A stretch of DNA of 64,000 nt, from assembly GCA_025403435.1 (NCBI GenBank), contig CM046350.1, positions 33,732,062 through 33,796,061 of the forward strand, read 5' to 3'. A program made the translations under genes and the position numbers. The DNA is from Artocarpus heterophyllus. Lineage: Eukaryota; Streptophyta; Magnoliopsida; Rosales; Moraceae. A model generated the notes under the pieces. The model searched no databases and was not told where the DNA came from. It saw only the letters and a list, made by a program, of their open reading frames with translations. Numbering within the stretch: the stretch's first letter is position 1; every line of letters begins with the position of its first letter. Of the stretch, positions 1 to 11,122 are shown in pieces.

Positions 1-740
1 CTTTTTAAGAAAGACTCTCCAAAGTCTGATGAAGAAAGAGAATACACAAAGAAGGTGCCTTATGTTTCAGTAGTGGGTAGTCTCATATATGCCATACTTT
101 GCACACGACTGGATATTGGTTATGTGATTAGGATAGTAAGTCGATTTCAGTCAGATCTGGGACCAAACTATTTGGTTGTGGTCAAGCATATTTTCAAGTA
201 CCTAAGAAGGACTCGAGGGTATATTCTCGTGTATTCGGGTGAGGATTTAACACCTCTAGGATACATGGACTTAGATTTCCAATCCTGTCTAGATTCGAGA
301 AGATCGACTACTGGTTTTGTTTTTACTCTAGGTGGCGGTGCCATTGATGGAGAAATATCAAGCAAGTTTGCACTTCGGATTCAATGATGGAGGCTGAGTA
401 TGTGGCAGGTAGTGATGCTTCGAAAGAAGCAGTGTGGCTTCGCAAGGTCCTTTGGCATCTTGAGGTAGTTTTTGGTATGGATAAGGTGGTTTTGCTATAT
501 TGTGATAACTTAATGGCGATAGCTAATGCAAAGGAACCTAGATTTCACATAAAGAGTAAGCATATTAATTGGAAGTATCATGTGATAAAAGACTTCATAG
601 AGGCAGGGCATGTTGCTATATGCAAAATTGCATCCGAGGACAATTTAGTTGGTCCATTCATGAAGACACTAACTGTGAGAGTTTTCGAAAGGCACGCGGA
701 AACTATGGGGATGCAAGATTTATCATATTTATTCACTTAG
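1..740 (+). pseudogene. Copia element A, end of reverse transcriptase and RNase H (partial)
   Basis: C-terminal end of a Ty1-copia polyprotein cut by the left window edge. The first frame (55-387) carries the conserved VGSLIYA and D-I-G-Y segment after the palm domain, then RNase H with FQSCLDSRRSTTGF. A one-base loss near 345 breaks the frame just after GGGAI. The expected continuation (S-W-R-S-A-K-Q) is garbled, and the reading resumes in another frame at 384 with MMEAEYVA and the HI(N)WKYHVIKDFI segment, ending at 740. RNase H would degrade the RNA template during reverse transcription inside the particle. The order RT-RNase H-LTR fits copia. The same region in elements B and G allows the comparison. 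Certainly copia, certainly non-functional. Confidence 0.93.
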
Positions 741-754
741 TGTGAGTGAGAGAT
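741..754 (+). other. Polypurine tract of copia A
   Basis: Purine-rich TGTGAGTGAGAGAT directly abuts the 3' LTR. The equivalent tracts in B (44309-44322) and G (51768-51782, reverse strand) read GTGGGAGA-like, which is the usual plus-strand primer position. Confidence 0.8.
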
Positions 755-2673
755 TGTTAGACATGTACGCCCTAAGGAGTAAAAATTTAATATGTTTTTG
801 GAGACATTTTTATCAGAAAAGAATTTGTTTATTATTCATGTACCAAATTGTTGTCCTTTTTACGTTCATATTTATTGAATGCATGATAAGCAAACAAAAG
901 TCTGAGACTGTCGGTCTTAGCCTTCAGAATTAGGCATATGATGGACAGATTATGTCACAGATGTGATTCGAAAGGTGACGGTTTAAATCATATAATCCGC
1001 AATTGAGGGAATAAAGTTGGGGGCTCTATCATGCAAAGATTGTTATGATGTCTATATCCTTAATAGGAAATGGTTTGTCTTGGCAATCGGAGGTGGACTC
1101 TGCGAATAAAAATGTTGGTATATTGTCAACGGTGACGATGTATTGGATTAGGACATAAAGTGTAATTGATTTGGATTAATAATTTTGTCTCGACAAATCA
1201 ATTAACTTTAGACAATTAATATGTGTTGTATCTTAATCCTAAGATGAACAGAGGGCTGTTAACTTGACTTATGTCTTTTGATGTACGAAAGAGTGACACC
1301 CACAATTTATGATGGTACGCATACCGGTATGTTGGAGACATGACTCTTGATAAAATAGACTTGTTATTTATAGATACAGAATCCATAGCTCATCTTTAAG
1401 AGTCGATGATATCCTTTTATATGTGTTATCCTATAATTGGAACACTGGAGCGCTCAACCATTTAGATACATAGGTGTAAATGAATGGTATACTGTCTTTG
1501 GATGGTAAGTTTTCCGATTGTGAGATAATGAAACGTAAGAGAAAAATAATTGAGAAGGTAAGACAGAATTTATCGTCGATTATGGATAATCCTATAGGGA
1601 TTATGACACATTATGATATGTCATAGAGGCTTAGCTTTCGGGCTTCGTAATTCTATATAGTTCGAGAGTGTAGTTTTAAGCTTTTAGTGGAGTAGCGCTA
1701 GAGTTGACAATTATGAAATATATATCTGGGATATTAGGCTTCATAATTAGCAGGAACTTGAACTATATAGGCCTATCAAGCCCCTTTTGCTAGCTCACAA
1801 TAAATCCTGTAATGATACGGCGTGCTTTTTTAATAAATTGATGACTTATGTTAAATTATCAGATTAGCTAAAATTCGATAGGATCAGAAATTCATGTTTG
1901 TTTATCGACTAAGTTAATTTTGTAAAAAATTAATTCAAGATAAACTTGTTGAATAATCAAGAATATTTATTTTCCTAGAGATTATCTAAATATTGTTGTT
2001 TTAATAAGATAACTTTTCTATTGGGTTATTTGAATTAAAGTTGAGGCTTTATCCTAAGAATCTTGGGTTGAAAATAAAAAAATTACATGGATCATTTATC
2101 GTAAGTTCAGTAGGCCAGTCTTCAAGTTCGGCCTACCGATCGAGTAAGTTCGGGTTGCCGATCGAACGATAATCTGATTACTTATTTTTACAGCAATTTT
2201 ATCAAATATTGATCCTAATTCAAATTTTTGAGGCCTTATCTGATGATAAGGACTAACCCCTAGGCCTAACCTCTATAAATATGGAGTGAGACTCATAAGT
2301 TATTTAGATCAGTGTAGAAATCTAGAGTTGGCACTTTGTCTGTGAGTATCTGAAACTCCCTGGAGAGCTATTGTTCACAAGTCACGAACCTTAGTTTTGG
2401 GTTTTCTTAATTGGTTGGAAGGAGAATCATCAGGGAAGAGCTGTACGTTGTGTGCCTCTACGGACTCTAATTGTGGATAGAGAATAGCAAAGAAGAGCAA
2501 TTGGTTGAGGCTCTTCTGGAATGTTATACTCTTCACAGATTGCAGGAGCTCTTCGGCAAGCAAGGTTAGTAAGATCTGGTTAATTTATGCATGTAACGTG
2601 TCAAACTTGTGTTTTAAAAAATACTTTAGTATAAAAAAAATTTTAAATTCTGTTGTGTACTATTTTTCCAACA
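755..2673 (+). repeat. 3' LTR of copia element A
   Basis: Starts TGTTAGACATG and ends TTTTTCCAACA, matching the ends of the B and G LTRs. Length is 1919 bp, long for copia and like the Angela/Tork-type families. A TATA box (CTATAAATA) lies at 2273-2281, with U3 upstream and R/U5 downstream. A degenerate palindromic motif (TCGGCCTACCGA) sits about 135 bp upstream of the TATA box. The 5' LTR lies outside the window, so the target duplication cannot be checked. Confidence 0.93.
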
Positions 2674-3118
2674 CCCTGACACCAGTCCTGACCTCAACAT
2701 CGGTCCCGACCCTGATAATGGCCTCGAATCTCGACCCCTACCTCGGCCCCAAATCCCATCCCGACCCTCATCTCGAATCACGAATCCTAACCACGACTCT
2801 AGTCTCGAATCTAGACCCCAACTTCGAATCTTGACCTCGATCCCAAATCCTATCCCTAACCCCAGGTTCAAATCCTAACCCCTACCTTGGCCCTAAATCC
2901 TGATCCGAACCCTAGTCCCAAATTGTGTCCCCGTTTTTGTCTTCGTCTATGATCCTGGTCTCGAATCTCAATCCTAACCATGGTCCCAAATCTTGTTCCT
3001 GACCCTAGCCCCAAATCTCAACCTCGACCCCCAGTCTCCCAACTTATGTCTTGAATCCCGATCTCGATCCCAATCTCAAATCTCAACTGCAATCCCAAAC
3101 TAGAACTTTGACCTAGAA
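2674..3118. repeat. Degenerate C-rich minisatellite
   Basis: Directly after copia A the sequence becomes a run of loosely repeated 12-14 base units of the form CCTGACCCCAATCTCGAATC. Words such as TCGAATC, CCCAAATC and CCTGACC recur at irregular spacing. One strand is strikingly purine-poor. There is no coding evidence; open frames here are by-products of the repeat. Similar degenerate arrays occur in plant genomes, but I cannot name this one. Confidence 0.75.
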
Positions 3119-3142
3119 ACTATGACCAAAATTTACTATATT

Positions 3143-3306
3143 TAAAATTTAAATACTAATACAATATAGTACAGCGGTAAACAAACATTGTATAGTGTAA
3201 TAGGACATATTAATACGATGCAAAACCCAACAATGTATTGTATAACAGTAATACAATACAATACAAGACAATACAATACAATACGGTGTGCCAAACATGC
3301 CCTTAG
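3143..3306. repeat. ACAAT-rich MITE-like fragment
   Basis: Contains the pentamer ACAAT/ATACA repeated, and ends GGTGTGCCAAACATGCCC, an end seen on many plant MITE-type repeats. A diverged direct copy of the same end occurs near 3168-3192. No clear target duplication was found. Confidence 0.4.
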
Positions 3307-4138
3307 CCCTTATAGTTGTATGATGTATCTTTGATCCATGAACATTTACAAGACTAAAGCACAAACTTGCTAGAAACAACACCCTTTCCCAAGGGTAGCT
3401 TTGTGTTGCCATTAGCGCTGGGCTTGGCCAATTCGAGCCATGCGTTCATCCGCCACATGTAGGATGCATGTAGAGAGCCTTTAGTCCATGCCTGTGGCAT
3501 ATGGACCTACAACCGGTTGCATCCGTGAGTGTAGCCGATGGTCATGTTAAGGTTTTTTTTAAAACACCCTAGTCCAATTTCTTGTCCAACAAGAAGTTGG
3601 ATTAGAACCACACTAAAATTGCTAAACATATAAAAAAAACCCGAGAATTAATTAAAATCAAACATATCAAGCATTTCTTCATCAAGTTTAAGGCGTCATA
3701 TGCCTCCATCTTTAAGAGAAATTACATAGAAAAGCATTTCTGACTTACAAAAATTTCTATTAAAGCAGTAAACAATTAGTAGCGAAATCATGGTGATGAT
3801 AGATCGCCCCTTTAGCAAATTGCACCCATGTTGGTTTACTCAGAAAAATTTTAATAAAAACAATAAAAATGTAGCAAAATAGGGTTTTAAAATTTTTCTT
3901 AAACTTTTAGGATCCTTCTCATAATGCTACATACAATAATTGAATAAAACACAAACTTAACGATTTGGCAATACCTCTGGATGATCAACCATTGCAAAAT
4001 CTTTAGATCTTCCTTGCTATTCTCATCTTTCTAAATCAATTGGTGTGTGGGCATGGGTGAGATTTCTTGAAAACTTTCTTCTTTATCTCCTTCTAGCCTT
4101 TCTTTGCAAAGGTTCTTTAAAAGCTCTAAAGATGGGAG
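3307..4138. other. Gene-free stretch, probably older LTR remnant
   Basis: No credible coding region. The last part (about 3950-4138) has the flavour of a copia LTR read on the reverse strand (AT-rich with short CT-rich blocks), and the sequence continues across the solo LTR at 6162. I infer a decayed older element but cannot define its ends. Confidence 0.35.
4134..4138. repeat. Target-site duplication GGGAG (solo LTR), left copy
   Basis: Identical to 6162-6166 on the other side of the solo LTR. Confidence 0.93.
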
Positions 4139-6161
4139 TGTTGGAAACAAAGTGCGCAGCGGAATTTTTTAAAATTTTTCATCAGAGTAATTTCTAAAAC
4201 ACAAGTTTGACATGTTATATGTATAAATTAGACAGATCTTACTAACCTCAGTGTGCCGAAGAACCTCCACAACCTATGTAGAGAAGTAACGTTCCAGAAG
4301 AGCCTCAACCAACTGGTCTTCTTTCCTATTCTCTATCCACAACCGGAGTGAGTGTGGGCTCACACGTACAGCTCTTCCAACGGTGACTCTCCTTCCAACC
4401 AATAGAGAGAACCCAAAGCTAGTGCTCATGATTTGTGAACAAAAGCTCTCAGGGAGTTTTCAGATGCTCACTAAAAAAGTATCACTCTTAATCTCTCAAA
4501 TTGATCTCTCTTGATCTGAGTAAATCATAAGACTCACTCCCTTTTATACCTATTGGTCCTGGGGTCAGTCCATATCAGATTAGGTCTCAAAAACTCGAAA
4601 CAGAATTAAGTTCGGATCAATATCTGATAAGATCCGCGTGAAAATACATAATCTTATCTCCGTTGATCGGCAGGCCGAACATTCTGATCGGCAGGCCGAA
4701 CACGTCATTCGGCAGGCCGATCTCCCAAGAAAAAATCTCCGCGAATCTTTTATTTTCCACTCGAGATTCTAAAGGATGAAGTCTCAGTTTTGATTCAAAT
4801 AACCCAATAGAGAAGTTATCTGATCAAAACAAACTTTATCAAGATAATCTCTAAGAAAATAAATCAATTCAGAATAATTCTACAAGTTTATCTTGTTCTA
4901 ATTTGTCCAAAATTAAAACAACCGATAAACAGACAAGAATTATCTGATCGCAATAATTCAACAAGTTTATCTTGAACTAATTTCTTACAAAATTAATTCA
5001 ACCGATAAACAGACATGAATTATTTGATTCTTACAAATTTTAAACCAATCTGATAAATCCGACATAAGTCACCAATTATTGGAAAAGCACGCCGTGTCGT
5101 TACAGGATTTTGTGAGCTAGTAAAGGGGACCAAAATGGACCTATAAAGTTCAAGCTCATGATAATTATGAAACCTAATATCCCAGATATACATTTCACAA
5201 TTATCAACTCCAACGCTAGTCCACTAAAAGCTTGGAGCTGCACTCTCGAACTTTATAGAATTACGAAGCTCGTGTAGCTAAGTCTCCATGACATATCATA
5301 GTATATCGTATCCCCATATGATCATCCATAATCGGCTTAAGGACAAGTTCTATCTTACCTTTTCGATTATTTTTATCTTACGTTCCATTGTCTCACCATT
5401 AGAAAACTTACCATCCAAATATAGTATACCATTCGGTTACACCTATGTATCCAAATGGTTGAGCGCTCCAGTTTTTCAATTACAGGACAACGCATATAAG
5501 AGGATATCATTACCCCTAAAGAGGAGCTATGGATTCCATATCTATGAATAACAAGTCTACGCTATCAAGAGTCATGCCTCCAACGTACCGGCATGCATAC
5601 CACTATAGAGATGTGGGAGTCACCCATTGGTACATCAAAAGACACAAGTCGAGACAACGGGCCCACTATTCATCTCAGGATTAAGATACAATACAAATGA
5701 CTGTCTAAAGTGAATCGATTTGCCAAGACAGAATTATTAATCCAAATCAATTCACTTTGTGTCCCGATCCAACATGTCGTCACCTATGACAATGCGCCAA
5801 TGTTTCTATTCACAGAGTCCAACTCCGATGGCCAAGACAAACCATCTCCCAAAAGGGATATAGACAACATAACAATCTTTACATGAATAAAGCGCCTAAC
5901 TTTATTCCCTCGATTGCGGATCATATGTTTTAGACCATCACCTTAAGAATCGTGTCTACCGCATAATCATCTCATCATATGCCCAATTCTTAAGGTTTAG
6001 ACTGACAGTCTCAGACTACTGTTTGCTTATCATACATTCAACAAATATGAACGTAAAGAGGACAATATTTGGTATATATATAAATGAAAAAATTCTTTAT
6101 TGATAAAAATGTCTCCAAAAACGTATTACATTTTTACTCCTTAGGGCATACATGTCTAACA
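4139..6161 (-). mobile_element. Solo LTR of the copia A/B/G family
   Basis: Runs from TGTTGGAAAC to ATGTCTAACA, the reverse complement of the LTR ends of copia A, length 2023 bp. It is flanked by a perfect 5-bp duplication GGGAG at 4134-4138 and 6162-6166. No internal region is present, so this is the product of LTR-LTR recombination. Its promoter TATA (GTATAAAAGG on the reverse strand) lies at about 4541-4552. Three perfect copies of the palindrome TCGGCAGGCCGA lie upstream of it, at 4667-4720. Confidence 0.95.
4667..4720 (-). promoter_or_regulatory. Three-copy palindromic array upstream of LTR promoter
   Basis: Perfect TCGGCAGGCCGA at 4667-4678, 4688-4699 and 4709-4720, start-to-start spacing exactly 21 bp. 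Each unit is TCGGC-AG-GCCGA, an inverted repeat around a 2-base centre. In transcript sense the array sits about 115-170 bp upstream of the TATA box. A regulatory role is inferred from the position only. Confidence 0.6.
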
Positions 6162-6166
6162 GGGAG

Positions 6167-6529
6167 CAATTAAGAACACTAGATGGAGGCTAGAGAAAAG
6201 TTTACTGAAAATAGAACCTCCAATGTCTAGGATTCTAGAGAAGATCACGCCTGCTCCAATGTTTTGAAGCAGAATCCCACTAGGATTCTAGAAAAGTTCA
6301 TGCCTACTCCTAGTTTTGGTGGGCGTGATCTACTTCTTCCAATCGATGAGTGACTTGTGTGATAACTACTTTAACAGTGTGATCCTGTATCCATCCACTA
6401 TCTGTTTGAGATTTGATTTTGGTTCAAACTAAGAAATTTTTATTTAACTTTTAAAATAAATATTTTTATGATTTTCTCAATTATTTATATTATCTCATAA
6501 AATAATAATTACTATGCAGAATCCATTTC
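6167..6529. other. Gene-free stretch with a short internal direct repeat
   Basis: Two related blocks (CTAGGATTCTAGA followed by a CATGCCTACTCC/CACGCCTGCTCC phrase) occur near 6221-6260 and 6281-6320. No coding signal. Probably continuous with 3950-4138 before the solo LTR inserted. Confidence 0.3.
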
Positions 6530-7745
6530 AACTTTTGGAAAAGATATTTTTGTACACTGAGATTACAAATAGATCATATGAAGATCATGTGATATATTTA
6601 AATCTCTCTTTCATAGAATTGGTATCACATGTACTCCTATGGTATAGTGCGTGGCGCCTTACACAGTCTAGGTCGACCATTGTGTGAATTTATAATTCTA
6701 CACCTATAGATATAAATAATCTAAGAAATTTCCATTGACTCATCAGAAAGAATATTATGGAGCTAGCAAGGGGACCTAATGGACATATCTAATTTAAACT
6801 CTAATAATTATTTATAAGTTAATTATCTTATAATTAAATTAATTATAATTATTAGCTCTAGTTTGCACCACTATTAGAAACCAAACTTGCACTTTTAAAT
6901 TATGTACATAATTATATGAACCTTTTATAATTATTTTCTATCTGATAATACCCTCCATCAAAATATTCATAATTAGATTTAGGTTTATTGTTTTTCGTGT
7001 AACCTCTCCAATTACTTCTTTATCTATGAGTTCTATTAATTCTCTAATGGGCAACCTATTTATGAACAAATCATAAATGAGGATTTAGGTAATATTTAAT
7101 ATCTTTTATCAAATAGCAAGTTTTCTTCACCCAAATTCCCAGATTAATACCCATGTGAATTTTATCTTAACACTTATTAAGTAGGAGCTGCGGATTCCGT
7201 ATCTGTGAGTAGTGTTCCCAGCTAGCTATAATACTATGTCTCCAAATACCAAATTTTTTATGGTGTTTTTTTAGATCTCACTTATTGCCAATCAAAAGAC
7301 ATAATACATAGATGTAGGTCCAGTAATCACTTCAGGATTAAGGTATGATCCATAAAATGATCAATAGTAATAGAATATGAATTTATCGTTATAGAATTAT
7401 GCAAGAAATTAAATTCTATCTTGGTCTAGGTTTAATGTATTCTAAACATATTGGTGTCTCTATCCAGTAATCATCACCTTACTATAATTTGGATAAGATT
7501 GTTCCACTAAGTTAGGAGTAGACAACATCATAATTTTAAGCAGGATAAAATGCCCAACTTTATCTACGAATTGTAAACCAATGTTTACACTGAGTACAAA
7601 TAATCATATCCTCTAAATTATGGTGTCTTCATATACATGATTATGGACTTTTATAAGTATTAGAACCTTTATAATATTGGTATATTAAAACATATATACT
7701 TTAGGAGAATAAACAGAAATTACTTTATTAATTATGTAATATGTT
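6530..7745 (-). repeat. Ancient copia LTR-like remnant
   Basis: Contains, in the right order, diverged phrases of the reverse-strand copia A/B/G LTR: GCAAGGGGACCTAATGGAC, GGAGCTGCGGATTCCGTATC, TCAGGATTAAGGTATGAT, and a GACAACATCATAA...GCCCAACTTTAT stretch. Similarity is patchy and ends are not definable. I read it as a decayed LTR of a related copia family. Confidence 0.5.
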
Positions 7746-10626
7746 AAATCTTATAATGTCTTGATGGAAATTTACACTATTCTATGAAAGCACTAATCCT
7801 AGCATAAGATACAACAAACCCTAAACATTGTATCTAGCAATAATTTGGTGTTCCAAAACAAGATAAAACCTATAAAATTTTGAGCATTAATAAAAATACA
7901 AGGGTGTGTTTTCATTAACAGATGCAATCGTTGTAATTTATGCAACTTTTCACATAAAGGTGTCTTTTCATGAAACAACATATCTATCACAAAAGAAATG
8001 TCTGTTGATAACAGATGTTTAGTTTTGTATAAAAGCATACAATTAATCAACACAACAGTTTGAAATAATTCAAATCACACATTTCAAAATATCAACAAAG
8101 TGCGGCGCCAAGAAAGTGCTGGCAACAGCCAAGCCAATGTCGCGGTGCTATGCAGTGGATGCCACGGCACAAGCCCTTACACCATCCTAGCCTATAGTGC
8201 TAGCTTCACTATCGGGTAGTGTTTTGTATACAATCATAGCACCTAGGCTTTGAAAATCCAAGACTGCGACGCTAGGTGCTGATCTAAGAACACTTAAAAT
8301 TGCATGTTGTTTATTATATATGAGTGATATTTAAATTCTAATATTTGAGAGACATATTACAATCTTTAACACTTTTTTTCACAATCTATATGATGCTTGG
8401 GAGCAATGGTTTGAACCAAAGTTTAAACCAATTTTAGTTAAAATCACTGTAGCATGTAAAAGTTTGAAACTGTAGCTTACTTTTTCTTGATACTATAGTA
8501 ACCAAAAATTTTGTTTGAAACTGGGAACACCAAAAAGTTAGTTCCAGTGTTTACATTTTTTAATTTATATTTATATTTGGTGGAGATTTAATAATTACTT
8601 TAGTTTACAAATTTACTTCATTTGTGTTTCCACTAGAATAAAATCTTGGATTGTCATTAATTAAAACGAAATGCTCCACCGTCCCTGACATATCAATCAG
8701 CAGGAAAATAAATCTGTGAAAACTTTCATTAAGATTTGGCCAAAAATTTGAGGTAGATCTTAAGTTTCACGGCATATAGTACAATCCAGAGGTCACAATA
8801 ACTTAAATAATGTAGGGCTTGGGTGTGTTTGACTCACAATCCCATGATAAGCGAACAATCCATCTTATCGGGTGTCCAACCAAGGTGGGAATCTCTTTGA
8901 ATTTCATATCGTCTAAAATGCAAATGCTCTCAAGCAAAAAGGGCTCCAATGAAGCAATCTGAGCATCATGAAGTTGATTTCTTTTAATTAAGCTTATACT
9001 GTATACGTTGAATGTTTTCAAAGTTGTACCTCTAATTTTCAAATTCATGTCTGTGCCTTTTTAGAGTCAACAAATGATTTCGACTCCTGAATAAACAAAT
9101 TATCCCTTAATAATCTTTATAGATAAACATATAACCAAATGCTAGAAAATTCGTTTAACTCATTAAAAGGATAAATTCGTTAACTCGAATGGCAAATCAG
9201 CCTGGAAAAGCTATAGATTCTACATAAATTTGCAATTTGAACGCATTAAGAATACAGATTATATAAATGTTTTTATGAACTCAAATATGAAACCGTAAAT
9301 ACCACTTTATTGGTATGTGCTAGCAATGACCAGGCAAGAATAATACATGCCGTCATATATACAAAGTTATATTGCTACCACTAAAATTTATACACTAACT
9401 GAAGTGACAACATTTCTACAGGTTTTTTAAAGGTTCCATTTGCACACTTATACGACCATATTCTTTCAAGTGGAGTGTTAGTCAATTTTATGATCAATTA
9501 AAAAAGTGTCACATCAGTTGCTGAACAAATTGCAATACAAAAAGGCAGTGTTTCTTACCTTATATTGTGTTATTAACAGTTTTAAAATGGTGGTACATTT
9601 ATTTGCTTTTTTTATACCTAGAAATTAGAATTATATCAAAACAAGTACCTTTTTTTTTTTTACCAAAATTATTAAGCAGGAAAGTGCTTTCAGCGGCAAA
9701 AATATGGGGGAAAAATAGAAAGAGAGAGAATCATTTGAAGATTTGTTATTGTTTGAATGGTTTTGGTTTAATTAAGGCTATAAAAGAAAAAGAGGAAACC
9801 AAGGAATATCCCAAAGAGAAATATCTTTTATTCAGGAAAGGAAAGGAAAGGAATGCTTTTTTACTATTATTTCTAATTTGCTATGGTTCCATAATAATCT
9901 CCCATCCTATGACAGGTGGAGCTTCTTATAAGAGACAAGTGATTTTTTTCTCTTTTGTTAGCAAGAAAAGTAAAGACTATAATTCTCAAATAAAAAAAAA
10001 AAAGAGAGTAAAGGTTATATGTTAGGAGTTGGGAGGATTCCCCATTCCTGCACCCGTTGATGATTTTATACCTAAAAATTCTTTCATTATATTTTGTTTG
10101 ATCTTTTTTTTCTCAGTTAAACCTCCAATAAAATTGGATTCTCATCGTTCCTAAGAGATTTTGGATGGTCAGTGTTGTCAGCGCTATGACTAGTGCCGAA
10201 GAGGTCAGCCAGTGGGTGATAAAAGGTCCATAAGCGGGTAACTATTGGTCTACCAGTTTGGCAACGCTGGACCAATCGGAATCACCTGCTGGGTAACCAT
10301 TAACGGTGGCGGAGGCAGAATTTTTTTATTATTGGGGTACTATGAGAAACATTAAGGATGATTTTTATTAAATGTAAACATAATCACATGTTGGATTAAT
10401 GAGTGGGGCGCAACTAACAATTTTTATTAGAATGTGTGGGCACATAATAGATTTCAATATTTAATAGGGACACAATTATAATTCAATGATACAACAAAAA
10501 AATTGAAAACTTTTAGGACAAAAAAAACTTCAAGACCACTCATTATCAAGTAGCGGAGTAAGAATCAACCAATTGGCCAACCATTTCTAGAAAGTCATGG
10601 GACACCTATTCTAACACATTTCATAG
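7746..10626. other. Unrecognised AT-rich stretch
   Basis: No gene I can support. It holds a GC-richer patch at 8100-8290, a fragment at 8395-8560 resembling one arm of the fold-back element downstream (ACTGTAGCATGTAAAAG), and two open frames. The frame at 8803-9048 (reverse, 81 codons) has ordinary amino-acid composition and could be an exon fragment. The frame at 9567-10025 (forward, 152 codons) is lysine- and leucine-rich low-complexity translation. A GGTGGCGGAGGCAGAATTTTTT phrase at about 10303-10325 is of a type common in plant repeats. Confidence 0.4.
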
Positions 10627-11084
10627 CGCATTTGGTACTTTAGTTCTAACTAAAGTTTTAAGTTTAACAACTGTAAGATGTGAAAACTTTACACTGTAGT
10701 AATTTTTTTGCCTTTTACTGTAGTTTTTGAGAGCTTTACACTGTAGTTAAATGGAACTAATTATTTCCAATTAAAGTATCAAATGGATGTTAGTCATGCC
10801 CAACTTCATCTAGGTCATATGCTAAAACTGTTCATATTTGGTCACCTCAATCAACCAATAAAAAGAGAGAGATGGGAAGTGCGAGAGAAGTGTGGAATAA
10901 GGAGATTGGAGAACTTTTTATAGATTTGGCAGAAAATAGTCCAGGTCATTTTCTCAGTTATAAATTGTGTAAAGCTCTCACATGCTACAGTAATAATTAA
11001 AAAAAATCGTTGCAGTGTAAGGCTTTCACATGCTATGGTAAAAAAAGTTCTAACTATGGTTCTAACTACCTTACCAAACACCCT
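10627..11084. mobile_element. Fold-back (MITE-like) element with long inverted arms
   Basis: The left end (GCATTTGGTACTTTAGTTCTAAC) and the reverse complement of the right end (GTTTGGTAAGGTAGTTAGAAC) align. The similarity continues inward for roughly 150 bases, including GATGTGAAAACTTTACACTG against CATGTGAAAGCCTTACACTG and GAGAGCTTTACAC in both arms. The element is about 460 bp, has no coding capacity and could fold into a long hairpin. Superfamily not assigned; the target duplication is not clear. Confidence 0.6.
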
Positions 11085-11117
11085 ATAACTTTTAAGAATC
11101 TAAATAGTAAGTCGGGT

Positions 11118-11122
11118 GTTGT
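11118..11122. repeat. Target-site duplication GTTGT (copia B), left copy
   Basis: Matches GTTGT at 46233-46237, directly after the 3' LTR of copia B, 35 kb away. Confidence 0.88.

Noticed and set aside
9567..10025. 152-codon forward frame
   Set aside because: Lysine-, leucine- and isoleucine-rich translation of AT-rich DNA with poly-A and poly-T runs; no motif or start context supports a gene.
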